Assembly: GCF_016107395.1 (NCBI RefSeq)
Contig: NZ_JAAIKO010000001.1
Span: forward strand, 310,001 to 374,000
From: Streptomyces fildesensis
GTDB lineage: Bacteria; Actinomycetota; Actinomycetes; Streptomycetales; Streptomycetaceae
Reading direction: 5' to 3'
Length of the DNA: 64,000 bases
This document shows, in pieces, positions 48,251 through 57,128 of this stretch. The notes under the pieces were generated by a model. The model was not told the origin of the DNA. It made no database searches and worked only from the letters and a program-made list of their open reading frames with translations. A program made the translations under genes and the position numbers. Every line of letters starts with the position of its first letter. Position 1 is the first letter of the stretch.

Positions 48251-49570
48251 TCATACCCCGTTGTCCTCCAGCAACTCCGTCACCAATGCGGCGATCGGGG
48301 AGCGTTCGGACCGGTTCAGGGTGATGTGCGCGAAGAGCGGATGTCCCTTGAGCTTTTCGACGACGGCCACCACACCGTCGTACCGCCCGACCCTCAAGTT
48401 GTCCCGCTGTGCCACGTCATGGGTCAGAATGACCCGCGATCCGGCACCGATACGCGACAGAACGGTCAACAGGACGTTCCGTTCGAGCGACTGGGCCTCG
48501 TCCACGATCACGAACGCGTCGTGGAGCGACCGGCCGCGGATGTGGGTCAGTGGCAGCACTTCGAGCATGCCCCGCGCCACGACCTCCTCGATGACCTCCT
48601 TCGATGTCACCGCGGACAGCGTGTCGAAGACGGCCTGAGCCCAGGGGCTCATCTTCTCCGACTCACTGCCCGGCAGGTATCCCAGCTCCTGTCCGCCGAC
48701 CGCGTACAGCGGCCGGAAGACCATCACCTTGCGGTGCTGCTGACGCTCCAGCACCGCCTCCAGGCCCGCGCACAGGGCCAGTGCCGACTTGCCGGTGCCG
48801 GCCCGGCCGCCCAGCGACACGATCCCCACATCGGGATCGAGCAGCAGATCCAGCGCGACCCGCTGTTCCGCGCTGCGGCCGTGCAGCCCGAAGGCCTCCC
48901 GGTCGCCGCGCACCAGCCGCACCCGGCCGTCCTCGGTCACCCGGCCGAGCGCCTTGCCGCGCTCGGACTGGAGGACCAGTCCGGTGTGCACGGGCAGGTC
49001 GCCCGCCTCGGGCAGGACGATGACCTCTTCCGCGTAGAGCCTGTCCACCTCCTCCGCGTCGACCAGCAGCTCCTCCATACCGGTCCAGCCCGACGTGATC
49101 GCCAGCTCGGCCCGGTACTCCTCGGCCGCGAGGCCGACGGAGGAGGCTTTCACCCGCAGCGGCAGGTCCTTGGAGACGACCGTGACGTCGTACCCCTCGG
49201 CCTGGAGGTTGCGGGCGACCGCCAGAATGCGCGAATCGTTGTCACCTAGCCGGAACCCGACGGGGAGCACCCCGGGGTCCGAGTGGTTCAGTTCGACGCG
49301 GAGCGTGCCACCCAGCTCGCCGATCGGGATCGGGGCGTCGAGACGCCCGTACTTGATCCGGAAGTCGTCGAGCAGCCGCAACGCCTGTCGGGCGAAGTAG
49401 CCGAGCTCTGGATGGGCCCGCTTGGCCTCCAACTCCGTGACCACCACCACCGGGAGCACGACTTCGTGCTCGTCGAAGCGGGTGAGGGCATTGGGGTCGG
49501 CAAGCAGGACGCTGGTGTCGAGGACGTAAGTGCGCCGGTCGTGCTCCCGGCGATTCTTGCTTTTCACCAC
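48251..49570 (-). CDS. PhoH-like protein with N-terminal PIN domain (PhoH2)
   Basis: About 439 residues from GTG 49570. GTG 49567 is adjacent, and the frame stays open to 49771 without a ribosome site, so the exact start is unsure. The PIN RNase domain begins [16 protein letters not shown] and has the later acidic patch [12 protein letters not shown]. The PhoH ATPase follows with Walker [12 protein letters not shown], Walker [10 protein letters not shown], and THDVAQRDN. PhoH2 proteins are RNA helicase/ribonuclease fusions. The usual upstream antitoxin-like partner is not evident in the 5' region. It ends in a strong hairpin. Confidence 0.93.
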   Translation of the reverse strand: MVKSKNRREHDRRTYVLDTSVLLADPNALTRFDEHEVVLPVVVVTELEAKRAHPELGYFARQALRLLDDFRIKYGRLDAPIPIGELGGTLRVELNHSDPGVLPVGFRLGDNDSRILAVARNLQAEGYDVTVVSKDLPLRVKASSVGLAAEEYRAELAITSGWTGMEELLVDAEEVDRLYAEEVIVLPEAGDLPVHTGLVLQSERGKALGRVTEDGRVRLVRGDREAFGLHGRSAEQRVALDLLLDPDVGIVSLGGRAGTGKSALALCAGLEAVLERQQHRKVMVFRPLYAVGGQELGYLPGSESEKMSPWAQAVFDTLSAVTSKEVIEEVVARGMLEVLPLTHIRGRSLHDAFVIVDEAQSLERNVLLTVLSRIGAGSRVILTHDVAQRDNLRVGRYDGVVAVVEKLKGHPLFAHITLNRSERSPIAALVTELLEDNGV

Positions 49571-49961
49571 GTGTGGACGAACCCCCTCGGGCAGAGGTCG
49601 GGGTGCGACAACGTCGCGCTGTACTGGGCCGGGACCGGGCGCGTGGGCCGGTCCGCGGCCCTCCGTAAACGGCACGTCCGTGGGCAATGGGCCTCCCGGG
49701 CGGACGAACCTGGGTGCCGTCCGCTGTTGACCGGTGTATGCCCTCGAAAGCGGGTGCCTATGCGACTGCATATGACAGCTGTGCCATCAATCCTGGCGCG
49801 GGCCCGAAAAAAGTGCGGCAGATGAACGGAAGATGCTGCGGCAGATGGCCGAAGGAGGCTACGGAGCGGCCACTCGGGGTCGGCCGCAGGAGGTACCCGG
49901 GATCGGCAGGAGGGGGTACTCGCGGTCGGCCGGACGTGGTCGTCGAGCCGGCCTCGGACGG
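49571..49961. other. Non-coding region upstream of phoH
   Basis: About 390 bases without a supported gene; it should hold the phoH promoter. TGCGGCAGATG is repeated at 49814 and 49837 (23 bases apart). The AT-richer stretch 49755-49790 includes TATGCGACTGCATATGACAG. The phoH reading frame stays open to 49771, so a longer protein cannot be excluded. Confidence 0.4.
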
Positions 49962-50723
49962 CTACGAACCGTAGCGGCGGTGCCGCGCCGCGTAGTCACG
50001 CAGCGCGCGCAGGAAGTCGACCTTGCGGAAGGCCGGCCAGAAGACTTCGCAGAAGTAGTACTCGGAGTGGGCGCTCTGCCAGAGCATGAAGCCCGACAGC
50101 CGCTGCTCTCCGCTGGTGCGGATGACGAGGTCCGGGTCGGGCTGACCGCGGGTGTAGAGGTGCTCCGCGATGTGCTCGACGTCCAGCAGCTCGGCGAGGT
50201 CCTCGATGGACGTGCCGCGCCCCGCGTGCTCGTGCAGCAGCGAGCGGACCGCGTCCGCGATCTCCTGTCGCCCGCCGTAGCCGACCGCGACGTTCACGAG
50301 GATGCCCTCGACGCCATGGGTGGCCTGCTCGGCCTCCTTCAGCACCGACTGGGTGCGCGCCGGCAGCATGTCCATCGTGCCGACGTGGTGGACGCGCCAG
50401 CGGCCGGTCTCGGCCAGCCCGCTCACCGCGCCCTCGATGATGCCCAGCAGCGGGACGAGCTCCTCGGCGGGACGGTCCAGGTTGTCGGTCGACAGCAGCC
50501 AGAGCGTGACGACCTTGACCCCGGTCTCCTCGCACCAGCCCAGCATCTCGGCGATCTTGTCGGCGCCGGCCCGGTGGCCCTGCTCCGTCGTACCGCCCGC
50601 GGCCTTGGCCCAGCGCCGGTTGCCGTCCAGGATCACACCGATGTGCTTGGGTCCCTGGGCCAGATCGAGGCGGTGCTCCACTCGGCGGGCATACAGCCCA
50701 TACACCAGGTCGCGCAGATTCAT
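49962..50723 (-). CDS. uppS: Isoprenyl transferase (cis-prenyltransferase, UppS family)
   Basis: 253 residues from ATG 50723 with GGAGGGG upstream. It adds isopentenyl units in cis to an allylic diphosphate, giving the polyprenyl carrier for cell-wall synthesis or a related chain. Motif I HIGVILDGNRRWAK has the catalytic Asp; VVTLWLLSTDN, RTSGEQRLSGFMLWQ and YYFCEVFWPAF are the other conserved blocks. Streptomycetes carry more than one member, so the chain length is not certain and the symbol is a family label. Confidence 0.93.
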   Translation of the reverse strand: MNLRDLVYGLYARRVEHRLDLAQGPKHIGVILDGNRRWAKAAGGTTEQGHRAGADKIAEMLGWCEETGVKVVTLWLLSTDNLDRPAEELVPLLGIIEGAVSGLAETGRWRVHHVGTMDMLPARTQSVLKEAEQATHGVEGILVNVAVGYGGRQEIADAVRSLLHEHAGRGTSIEDLAELLDVEHIAEHLYTRGQPDPDLVIRTSGEQRLSGFMLWQSAHSEYYFCEVFWPAFRKVDFLRALRDYAARHRRYGS

Positions 50724-50850
50724 CGCGTACCAGCCCCTCCAGCGCTCGTCACCCGATCGCCACAGTACTGCGCGCGGCGGTGAGCACACGAACCGGGTGC
50801 CCGGCTTCCGGTTCGGATCCGGGGGCCCGGAGGCGTGATAGGCAGAGTGC

Positions 50851-51894
50851 ATGAATAACCGTTCCCTCTACCGCGCCGCCGACGAGCGCTACGACTCCAT
50901 GGAGTACCGCCGCACCGGCCGCAGCGGGCTGAAGCTCCCCGCGATCTCGCTGGGCCTGTGGCACAACTTCGGTGACGACCGCACCCTCGACTCGCAGCGC
51001 GCGATCCTGCGCCGCGCCTTCGACCTGGGCGTCACCCACTTCGACCTGGCCAACAACTACGGCCCGCCCTACGGCGCCGCCGAGTCCAACTTCGGGACGA
51101 TCCTGGCGCAGGACTTCCGCCCGTACCGCGACGAGCTGGTCATCTCCAGCAAGGCCGGCTGGGACATGTGGCCGGGCCCGTACGGCGACGCCGGTTCCCG
51201 CAAGTACCTGCTCGCCTCGCTCGACCAGTCGCTGTCCCGCATGGGCCTCGACTACGTCGACATCTTCTACTCGCACCGCTTCGACCCGGAGACCCCGCTC
51301 GAGGAGACGATGGGCGCCCTGGCCTCCGCCGTCCAGCAGGGCAAGGCGCTCTACGTCGGCATCTCCTCGTACAGCCCCGAGCGCACCCGCGAGGCGGCCC
51401 GCATCCTGCGCGAGCTGGGCGTCCCGGCGCTCATCCACCAGCCCTCGTACTCGATGATCAACCGCTGGATCGAGGACGACGGACTGCTCGACGTCCTCGC
51501 CGACGAGGGCATGGGCTGCATCGGCTTCGTACCGCTCGCCCAGGGTCTGCTGACGGACAAGTACCTCGGCGGCATCCCCGACGACTCCCGCGCCGCCCAG
51601 GGCAAGTCCCTCGACCCGGGCCTGGTCAACAAGGAGACGGTCACCCGGCTCCAGGCCCTCAACGAGATCGCGCAGCGCCGCGGCCAGTCCCTCGCCCAGC
51701 TCGCGCTGAGCTGGGTGCTGCGCGACGAGCGCGTCACCTCGGCGCTCATCGGCGCGTCGTCGGTCAAGCAGCTGGAGGCCAACGTGGCGGCGGTCGGCGC
51801 GCCGAAGCTCACGACGGAGGAGCTGGCGGAGATCGACCAGTACGCGGTGGAGCCGGAGGGCGTGAACCTCTGGTCGGTGAGCAGCGAGGCGTAG
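50851..51894 (+). CDS. Aldo/keto reductase (YghZ / L-glyceraldehyde-3-phosphate reductase type)
   Basis: 347 residues from ATG 50851. The TIM-barrel reductase has THFDLANNYGPPYGAAE (catalytic Asp and Tyr), VISSKAGWDMWPGPYG (Lys), and SHRFDPETPLEETM (His). The long WDMWPGPYG insertion marks the YghZ subgroup, which reduces L-glyceraldehyde-3-phosphate and methylglyoxal with NADPH. The C-terminal motif SALIGASSVKQLEANV binds cofactor. It is divergent from uppS and stands alone. Confidence 0.94.
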   Translation: MNNRSLYRAADERYDSMEYRRTGRSGLKLPAISLGLWHNFGDDRTLDSQRAILRRAFDLGVTHFDLANNYGPPYGAAESNFGTILAQDFRPYRDELVISSKAGWDMWPGPYGDAGSRKYLLASLDQSLSRMGLDYVDIFYSHRFDPETPLEETMGALASAVQQGKALYVGISSYSPERTREAARILRELGVPALIHQPSYSMINRWIEDDGLLDVLADEGMGCIGFVPLAQGLLTDKYLGGIPDDSRAAQGKSLDPGLVNKETVTRLQALNEIAQRRGQSLAQLALSWVLRDERVTSALIGASSVKQLEANVAAVGAPKLTTEELAEIDQYAVEPEGVNLWSVSSEA

Positions 51895-51907
51895 GACTGA
51901 CGTCGTC

Positions 51908-51952
51908 GCGGCGCGTTGCTTCGCGGCGCGTTGCTTCGCGGCGCGTTCCTTC
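51908..51952 (+). repeat. 15-bp tandem repeat, three copies
   Basis: GCGGCGCGTTGCTTC at 51908, 51923 and 51938 (the third with G to C in TTGC). It sits between the convergent aldo/keto reductase and prepilin peptidase stops. No hairpin is evident; the copy number may vary between strains. Confidence 0.85.
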
Positions 51953-51985
51953 GCTTTGCGTCGGGCGGGGTGGTGCCGGTGGTGG

Positions 51986-52738
51986 TCAGGCGGTCGCCAG
52001 CAGCACTCCGCCCAGCGCGCCGATCAGCATGAACGGCCCGAAGGGCAGGGGCGTCTTACGGTTCGCCCGGCGGGTGGCCAGCAGCACGAGCCCGGCGACG
52101 GCGCCGAGGACGAACCCCGCGAAGGTGCCCGCGAAGAGCACCGGCCAGCCGTACCAGCCGAGGGCGAGGCCGAGCGTCGGGGCGAGCTTCACGTCGCCGA
52201 AGCCCATGCCGGCCGGGTTGATGAGGAACAGCAGGAAGTAGACCGCCCCGAGGACGACCCCGCCGAGCAACGCCCGCGGCCAGGAGCCCTCGTGCCCCGG
52301 CAGCAGGGCGGCGGCGCCCAGCAGGGCGGCCGTGCCGGCCAGCACGGGGAGGGTCAGGACGTCGGGGAGCCGGAAGACGGCCAGGTCGATGCGGGCCAGC
52401 AGCACGCCGAGCGGCACGAGCAGCAGCCACACCACCAGTTCGGGACGCGCCCCGACGAGCGCGGCGAGCGCGGCGCAGGCCGTGACGCAGAGGAGCACGG
52501 TGCCGTACGGGCGCTGCCGTGTGCCCGTCCCACCGTTATCGCTGCTCCCACTGCTCCCGCTGCTCCCACTGCTCCCGCCGATCCAGCCGCGCGGGCCCGG
52601 GGGATACGGCAGGCCGTCCTCGTCGTCCGCGCGCACCGGTTCCCCGGACGCGACCGCGAGCCGGTGGATGGCGCGCGGCAACGCGAGGCCCGCCACGATT
52701 CCCCAGACGGCGGCGACTGCGGTGAGGTAGACAGACAT
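51986..52738 (-). CDS. Prepilin peptidase (type IV / Tad, A24 aspartic protease)
   Basis: 250 residues from ATG 52738 with GGAGG seven bases upstream. It is a polytopic membrane protease that cleaves prepilins such as the Flp pilin encoded at 56638-56850. The two catalytic aspartates are in LARIDLAVFRLPD and GMGFGDVKLAP (the GxGD motif). Between the first helix and the core is an unusual GSSGSSGSSGSS linker coded by a short repeat. It lacks the N-terminal methylase domain, as usual for Tad systems. It lies 4 kb from the pilus cluster. Confidence 0.93.
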   Translation of the reverse strand: MSVYLTAVAAVWGIVAGLALPRAIHRLAVASGEPVRADDEDGLPYPPGPRGWIGGSSGSSGSSGSSDNGGTGTRQRPYGTVLLCVTACAALAALVGARPELVVWLLLVPLGVLLARIDLAVFRLPDVLTLPVLAGTAALLGAAALLPGHEGSWPRALLGGVVLGAVYFLLFLINPAGMGFGDVKLAPTLGLALGWYGWPVLFAGTFAGFVLGAVAGLVLLATRRANRKTPLPFGPFMLIGALGGVLLATA

Positions 52739-52833
52739 CCGGGGTCCTCCCGTGCGGGACGGATTCGGCACGGCGCGGGAGGCGCGGCCCTGCGGGGTTT
52801 CGGGGGCCGAGGCTACACGGAGGTGCGGGACGG

Positions 52834-53265
52834 ATGGGTCTGACGGGTCGGACGGTCCGGTGGCAGGACGGCGGCGGAACGTTGCGGCTCACCGCGCCGG
52901 AAGCGGTGGCGGCGGGAGAGGCCGGGGAATCAGCTGACGGCACGGGCCGGGAGCCGCTCCCGCCCGTACCGCTGGAGATCGCCGCTTCCTACCGGGCCAG
53001 GACCCGGGGACTGCTCGGGCGGGACGGACTGACGGGGGCGCTCCTGCTCACACCCGCGACGAGCGTGCACACCGTACGGATGCGCTTCGCGATCGACGTC
53101 GCCTATCTGGACCGCCGGCTGCGCGTCCTGGCGGTGCGCACCATGCCGCCCGGCCGCCTGGGGCGGCCCCGGCTGCGCGCGCGGCATGTGCTGGAGGCGG
53201 AGGCGGGCGCGATGGAGCGCTGGGGGCTGCGGCGCGGGGTGCGGGTGAAGATCGATGCCGGCTGA
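52834..53265 (+). CDS. DUF192 protein
   Basis: 143 residues from ATG 52834 with AGGTG upstream. The DUF192 core starts at about residue 45: LEIAASYRARTRGLLGRDGL, then HTVRMRFAIDVAYLD, then EAEAGAMERWGLRRGVRV. There is no export signal. DUF192 genes are often found beside Tad pilus loci in actinobacteria, as here, but no activity is established. It is divergent from the prepilin peptidase gene. Confidence 0.88.
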   Translation: MGLTGRTVRWQDGGGTLRLTAPEAVAAGEAGESADGTGREPLPPVPLEIAASYRARTRGLLGRDGLTGALLLTPATSVHTVRMRFAIDVAYLDRRLRVLAVRTMPPGRLGRPRLRARHVLEAEAGAMERWGLRRGVRVKIDAG

Positions 53266-53277
53266 CGTCCGCTGACC

Positions 53278-53757
53278 TCAGCTGACGTCGATGCTGTTGA
53301 CGATCTGCCGCAGTTCATCGGGCCAGCCGTCGACGTCGGGTCCGGTGACACGGACGAGGACCGGGCGGCCGTGGCTGTCGGTCGTGGTGATCTCGACGGC
53401 CCGGTTGCTGCTGCCGTCCGCCGCCCGTTCCACGTACCGCAGCTGCTGGGCGGGCCGGCCGTCGATCGTCATGGCGTGTGCGCGGACGCCCCGCCGGGTG
53501 GCGCCGCCGGGCCACACGGTGATCTCGCCGACCGGGCGGCCGCCCGCGCCGCGGAGCACGGCGGAGGCCTGCGCGCCGGCGGTGCTCTTCCCTGCGGGCC
53601 GCGCTTCCTCCCACGCCTTCGGATGCGCGACGGCCACCGAGCCGCCGCGCAGCACCTTCCACCCCTCGGGCGCTCCTTCACCGGCGGAGCACGCGCTCAG
53701 CACGGCGGCCGCGCCGACCACGCCCGCTACATACCGAATAATCCCCTTTTCCCGCAT
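53278..53757 (-). CDS. Small secreted lipoprotein of unknown function
   Basis: 159 residues from ATG 53757. The signal MREKGIIRYVAGVVGAAAV ends in the lipobox LSACSAG. The mature part is a small beta-rich domain (GGRPVGEITVWPGGATRRG... RPVLVRVTGPDVDGWPDEL), similar in style to many streptomycete lipoproteins. No ribosome site is present, and TAGATT lies exactly six bases before the ATG, so the mRNA may be leaderless. Confidence 0.8.
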   Translation of the reverse strand: MREKGIIRYVAGVVGAAAVLSACSAGEGAPEGWKVLRGGSVAVAHPKAWEEARPAGKSTAGAQASAVLRGAGGRPVGEITVWPGGATRRGVRAHAMTIDGRPAQQLRYVERAADGSSNRAVEITTTDSHGRPVLVRVTGPDVDGWPDELRQIVNSIDVS

Positions 53758-53854
53758 GGCGCCAATCTAGGGTCAGCGCGCGGTGCGCAGCCGGTCAGCA
53801 CGCCGCGCGAAAGTCGCCCCACCGCACAGCGCCCACCCTGACAAGGAGCCCGCC

Positions 53855-54628
53855 ATGGGAGATCTGACCGGCAAGACGGCACTGGTGACCGGAGCCTCGC
53901 GTGGCATCGGGCGCGCGATCGCCCAGCGCCTCGCGGCGGACGGCGCCCTCGTCGCGGTCCACTACGGCAGCAACGAGACCGCGGCCAAGGAGACGGTCGA
54001 CGGCATCCTGACGGCCGGGGGCCGGGCCTTCGCCCTGGAGGCCGAGCTGGGTGTCGAGGGCGATGTGGACACGTTGGTGCACGCCCTCGAACGCGGGCTG
54101 CGCGAACACACCGGCCAGGCACCCCGCTTGGACATCCTCGTCAACAACGCCGCGATCAACGCCGCCGGCGGGCCGATCGAGGCGGAGTCACCGGAGCGCT
54201 TCGAACGGCTCTTCGCCGTCAATGTGCGCGCGCCGTTCTTCCTTGTCCAGCGCGTGCTGCCGCTGCTCCGCGACGGCGGCCGCATCATCAACATCAGCTC
54301 CGCCGTCACCCGCATCGCGCTTCCCGAGACGATCGCGTACGGCATGACGAAGGGCGCGCTCGACGTCCTCGGCCACACCCTCGCCAAGCACCTCGGCCCG
54401 CGCAACATCACCGTCAACACGGTGGCCCCCGCCACGGTCGACACCGACGCCAACGCCTTCTGGCTGCGCGGCAACCCGGAAGCGCAGGAGCTGGTCGCCG
54501 CGGACACCGCACTCGGCCGCGTCGGCCTCCCCGACGACATCGCCGCCCCCGTCGCCTTCCTCGCCTCCGACGACGCCCGCTGGATCACCGGCCAGATCGT
54601 CGACGCGACGGGCGGCTGCCGGCTCTGA
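53855..54628 (+). CDS. Short-chain dehydrogenase/reductase (classical SDR)
   Basis: 257 residues from ATG 53855 with AAGGAG six bases upstream. The NAD(P) motif is VTGASRGIGRA; NNAAIN is the NNAG-type motif; the catalytic Ser (INISSAV) and YxxxK (YGMTK) are present. VAFLASDDARWITGQ is the C-terminal SDR signature. It resembles FabG-like oxidoreductases. The substrate is unknown, and it is not linked to a recognisable pathway here. Confidence 0.93.
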   Translation: MGDLTGKTALVTGASRGIGRAIAQRLAADGALVAVHYGSNETAAKETVDGILTAGGRAFALEAELGVEGDVDTLVHALERGLREHTGQAPRLDILVNNAAINAAGGPIEAESPERFERLFAVNVRAPFFLVQRVLPLLRDGGRIINISSAVTRIALPETIAYGMTKGALDVLGHTLAKHLGPRNITVNTVAPATVDTDANAFWLRGNPEAQELVAADTALGRVGLPDDIAAPVAFLASDDARWITGQIVDATGGCRL

Positions 54629-54681
54629 GGCTCCGGCGGGGGCGCGGGTGCGGCGGGCGCCCGGATGAGGGCAACAAAAAA

Positions 54682-54718
54682 CGGGCCGGTTCGCAGGGGG
54701 GGAGAGCGAACCGGCCCG
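54682..54718. terminator. Bidirectional terminator with T-run on the minus strand
   Basis: CGGGCCGGTTCGC (54682-54694) pairs exactly with 54706-54718. A run of A (54676-54681) precedes it, giving T6 after the hairpin on the minus strand. It therefore terminates the OmpA-like operon strongly and the SDR gene from the other side. Confidence 0.9.
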
Positions 54719-54765
54719 AGGGGGGGGAGTTACACCGTACCGCTTATGAGCACGTGCTCAGCACC

Positions 54766-55425
54766 TCACGCGGCGGACGGTGTGAACGTAATCTCCACCC
54801 GGCGGTTCTGACGGCGTCCCGCTTCGGATGAATTGTCAGCAATGGGATAGTCCTCGCCGTAGCCGCGCACCTGGAAACTGTGGCTTGCGCCACCGGCGGA
54901 TCCGAGCGCCTGGGCCAAAATTTTGTAGACGGCGTCGGCGCGTTGCTTCGACAACACGTCCCCGTGCTCGCTGCTGCCCAGGTTGTCGGTGAACCCGAAG
55001 ACCCGGATGGGTGACGAAACCTTCTTTGCGTTGATGTCGCCCGCAATGGCCTTGATCCGCGCCGCCGCGGCCGGCGACAGCACCGCACTGTCGATCTCGA
55101 ACAGCACCTCCGACTGCAGCGCGTACGTGATCGAGGAGTTGGACTCCTCATGCCGCTGCTCCGGCTGACTCGCACTCGTCGACGACTGGTCCGTGACCGC
55201 CACGATGTCCAGCACCTTCGCCGGCGCCAGCGTCGCCCCTTCCGGCAACTTCAGCCGCGGCGAGGTCGGATCGACCTTCACCGGCGCCGAAGGCGCCACC
55301 GTAGAAGGCGAAGCCGACGGCCCCCCATCCGCCCGCGCGATCCCGACGGGCCCGGCGAACGTGATCGTGACAACCGAAAGCGTGAGCACGGCCGCACCGG
55401 CGGCACGTCGCTTGGTACGGGGCAT
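54766..55425 (-). CDS. Secreted OmpA-family peptidoglycan-binding protein
   Basis: 219 residues from ATG 55425, six bases after the preceding lipoprotein stop. A signal peptide (AAGAAVLTLSVVTITFAGPVGIARA, residues 9-33) directs export. The C-terminal 115 residues are the OmpA-like domain: LFEIDSAVLSPAAAARIKAI, VFGFTDNLGSSEHGDVLSKQ, and NRRVEITF with the peptidoglycan-contacting Asp and Arg residues. As there is no outer membrane, it probably anchors something to the cell wall. Its place at the end of the Tad pilus cluster suggests a role in pilus anchoring. Confidence 0.92.
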   Translation of the reverse strand: MPRTKRRAAGAAVLTLSVVTITFAGPVGIARADGGPSASPSTVAPSAPVKVDPTSPRLKLPEGATLAPAKVLDIVAVTDQSSTSASQPEQRHEESNSSITYALQSEVLFEIDSAVLSPAAAARIKAIAGDINAKKVSSPIRVFGFTDNLGSSEHGDVLSKQRADAVYKILAQALGSAGGASHSFQVRGYGEDYPIADNSSEAGRRQNRRVEITFTPSAA

Positions 55426-55431
55426 GATCGC

Positions 55432-56025
55432 TCACCCCTCCGAAATCTGGATCTTGGCGGGCGGCATGGTGGGGAGCTGGAACTCCACGGAGGTGGTACC
55501 GGTGGGTGGAGCGGGGAACTGCGCGAAGATGGGACGGGTCTCCTTGGGCTGGATGAGGTTGAGCCCCATCGTGCAGAGGCACTTCCCTTCCGTGTCCCGG
55601 AGAACGTAATACCGCTTCTTTCCCGCTTGATCGACGAGGACGGCTCCGGCAAGGGAGGACCCGGACGGGACGAGAGCCACCTCGGCGCCCTGCCAGCTCC
55701 CGGCAGTGAATGCCTCGTCGCCGTTGTTGGTGACTGTGCCGGAGACGGTGACAAAGCCGCCTGCATCCCTGACGGCCGAGTTGATGGTGACGACGATGTT
55801 CTTCTCGCCCTTGATCTGCGCCAGCACCTGAGTGGGCTCCGGAGTCAGCGACTTACCCCCGGACGAGGAGCCCCCTTGGGGAGCAGCGGACTTGGTCGAG
55901 GGCTTGTTGTCAGAGGGCTTGTCGCCGCCCCCTCCGCCGCAGCCGGCCAGTGTCAAGACGGCGCCGGCCGCAAGAGCCACCACCATCCCGGCCCGGCGGC
56001 CTACCGTGCTGCGTCGAATTCCCAT
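55432..56025 (-). CDS. Lipoprotein of the Tad locus
   Basis: 197 residues from ATG 56025 with GGGGAG upstream. The signal ends in the lipobox TLAGCGGG. A Ser/Gly/Lys linker leads to a beta-sandwich-like domain (VVTINSAVRDAGGFVTVSGT, VTNNGDEAFTAGSW... CLCTMGLNLIQP) with a Cys pair. The fold resembles extracytoplasmic DUF4352-type domains. It lies between the TadE/G-like and OmpA-like genes, so it may be an assembly or anchoring factor. Confidence 0.85.
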   Translation of the reverse strand: MGIRRSTVGRRAGMVVALAAGAVLTLAGCGGGGGDKPSDNKPSTKSAAPQGGSSSGGKSLTPEPTQVLAQIKGEKNIVVTINSAVRDAGGFVTVSGTVTNNGDEAFTAGSWQGAEVALVPSGSSLAGAVLVDQAGKKRYYVLRDTEGKCLCTMGLNLIQPKETRPIFAQFPAPPTGTTSVEFQLPTMPPAKIQISEG

Positions 56026-56053
56026 TGCTCCCCGATCCTCGCTTGCTCGGCCA

Positions 56054-56641
56054 TCACTTGCTGAGGTGCACAGTGAAGAACATCGACAGATCCAGGACGA
56101 ACCCGTTCTCTGTCGCGTCGACACTGAGATCCTCCCCGTTGCACTTGAACTTGACGGCTTTTCCGTCCTTGCCGTTCAAGACGCAGCGCGCTTCGACAAC
56201 AGCCGTGGCGTCGGCCTTCGCGTGGATGTTCTCAGTGCCGTCGATCACCGACTTGCCCACAGTCCCCTTGGTGACGACGGCGACGGTCGAACCGGGCAGC
56301 CCGCCCGAGCGCGCACAGGTGGCGACCTCAGCGTCGTTCTGCGATGCCAGGGCTTCCGCGGCGGTGCATGCGCCCGCCCCGTTCATGCCCACTCCCCCGA
56401 GCAGTTGGCCCAGGTTCACCAGGTCCCCCGCGATCAAGGCGTCCTCAAAGGTCCCCTTCACCTCGTCACGGGTCTCCCGCGCGGCGGCCAGAGCCGCCGC
56501 GTCCGCGGCGGTCTGGGCGCCATTGCGCTTGGCGGACGCTTGGCCCACCGCGAAGAACGCGAACGCTAGGAAGAACAGCGCCGCCACAGCGACGATGTAG
56601 ATGCCGAAGGTCTGCCCCTCGTCATGTCCCCGGCGCCTTAC
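56054..56641 (-). CDS. TadE/TadG-like pseudopilin without a canonical start codon
   Basis: About 195 residues. The hydrophobic start region DEGQTFGIYIVAVAALFFLAFAFF, split by no stop, and the following GAQTAADAAALAAARE are typical of TadE/G-like proteins, which join the pilus or its membrane platform. No ATG, GTG or TTG precedes this region in frame after the pilin stop. The codon at the expected place is GTA (56641-56639), overlapping TAA. A GTG at 56587 would cut into the helix. A GTG-to-GTA change or a sequencing error is likely. Several Cys follow in the outer domain. It directly follows the Flp pilin gene. Confidence 0.75.
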   Translation of the reverse strand, partial: VRRRGHDEGQTFGIYIVAVAALFFLAFAFFAVGQASAKRNGAQTAADAAALAAARETRDEVKGTFEDALIAGDLVNLGQLLGGVGMNGAGACTAAEALASQNDAEVATCARSGGLPGSTVAVVTKGTVGKSVIDGTENIHAKADATAVVEARCVLNGKDGKAVKFKCNGEDLSVDATENGFVLDLSMFFTVHLSK

Positions 56642-56850
56642 TTGCCGTTGCCGCCCGAGATCTTTCCGATCGCGTTGATGATGGCGGTACGGATCGTGGT
56701 TCCGATATCCGTCGTCGCCAACGCGCCGATAATCACCGCGATCACCACCGCGATGCCGAGGTACTCGAACGACGTCTGCCCCCGGTCCGTCGCCCTCTCG
56801 CGCATCCAGATCTGCGTGACCACGAGCCGCTTCACTGCCCACCTGCTCAT
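56638..56850 (-). CDS. flp: Flp/Fap-type pilin
   Basis: 70 residues from ATG 56850 (GGGG upstream); ATG 56865 is an alternative five codons earlier but has no spacing to AAAGG. The prepilin motif RGQTSFEYLGIAVVIAVI gives cleavage after Gly with Glu at +5 and Tyr next, as in Flp pilins. The mature peptide is a single hydrophobic helix and a Gly-rich end. It should be cut by the prepilin peptidase encoded at 51986-52738 and polymerised by the TadA/B/C machine encoded upstream. Confidence 0.93.
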   Translation of the reverse strand: MSRWAVKRLVVTQIWMRERATDRGQTSFEYLGIAVVIAVIIGALATTDIGTTIRTAIINAIGKISGGNGK

Positions 56851-57128
56851 GTCTGATCGCCCCATCCTTTGTCACCTGACGAACGCCGACCACGCCCGAT
56901 GCGACGGCCGGTCCCTCGTTCACACGCTCACTACGACCGCAGACCTCGACGTCACCCTTCACGGCGCACCGCCTCTCACCGGTCCGGTCCGTACCGATCC
57001 GTTCTTGATTGCAGGTGCAAATATGGTTGCGTCTGCAAAGGTACACCCGAACCCCGTGCAACCGCAGCCCTTTACGCGCCAACTGGCGCATCCAATATGG
57101 CGGTTCCGTACATCACACATGTGCGGAA

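Noticed and set aside
49571..49771. PhoH N-terminal extension of 67 residues
   Set aside because: No ribosome site at ATG 49771 and the residues are Pro/Arg-rich without conservation cues; kept only as an uncertainty in the start.
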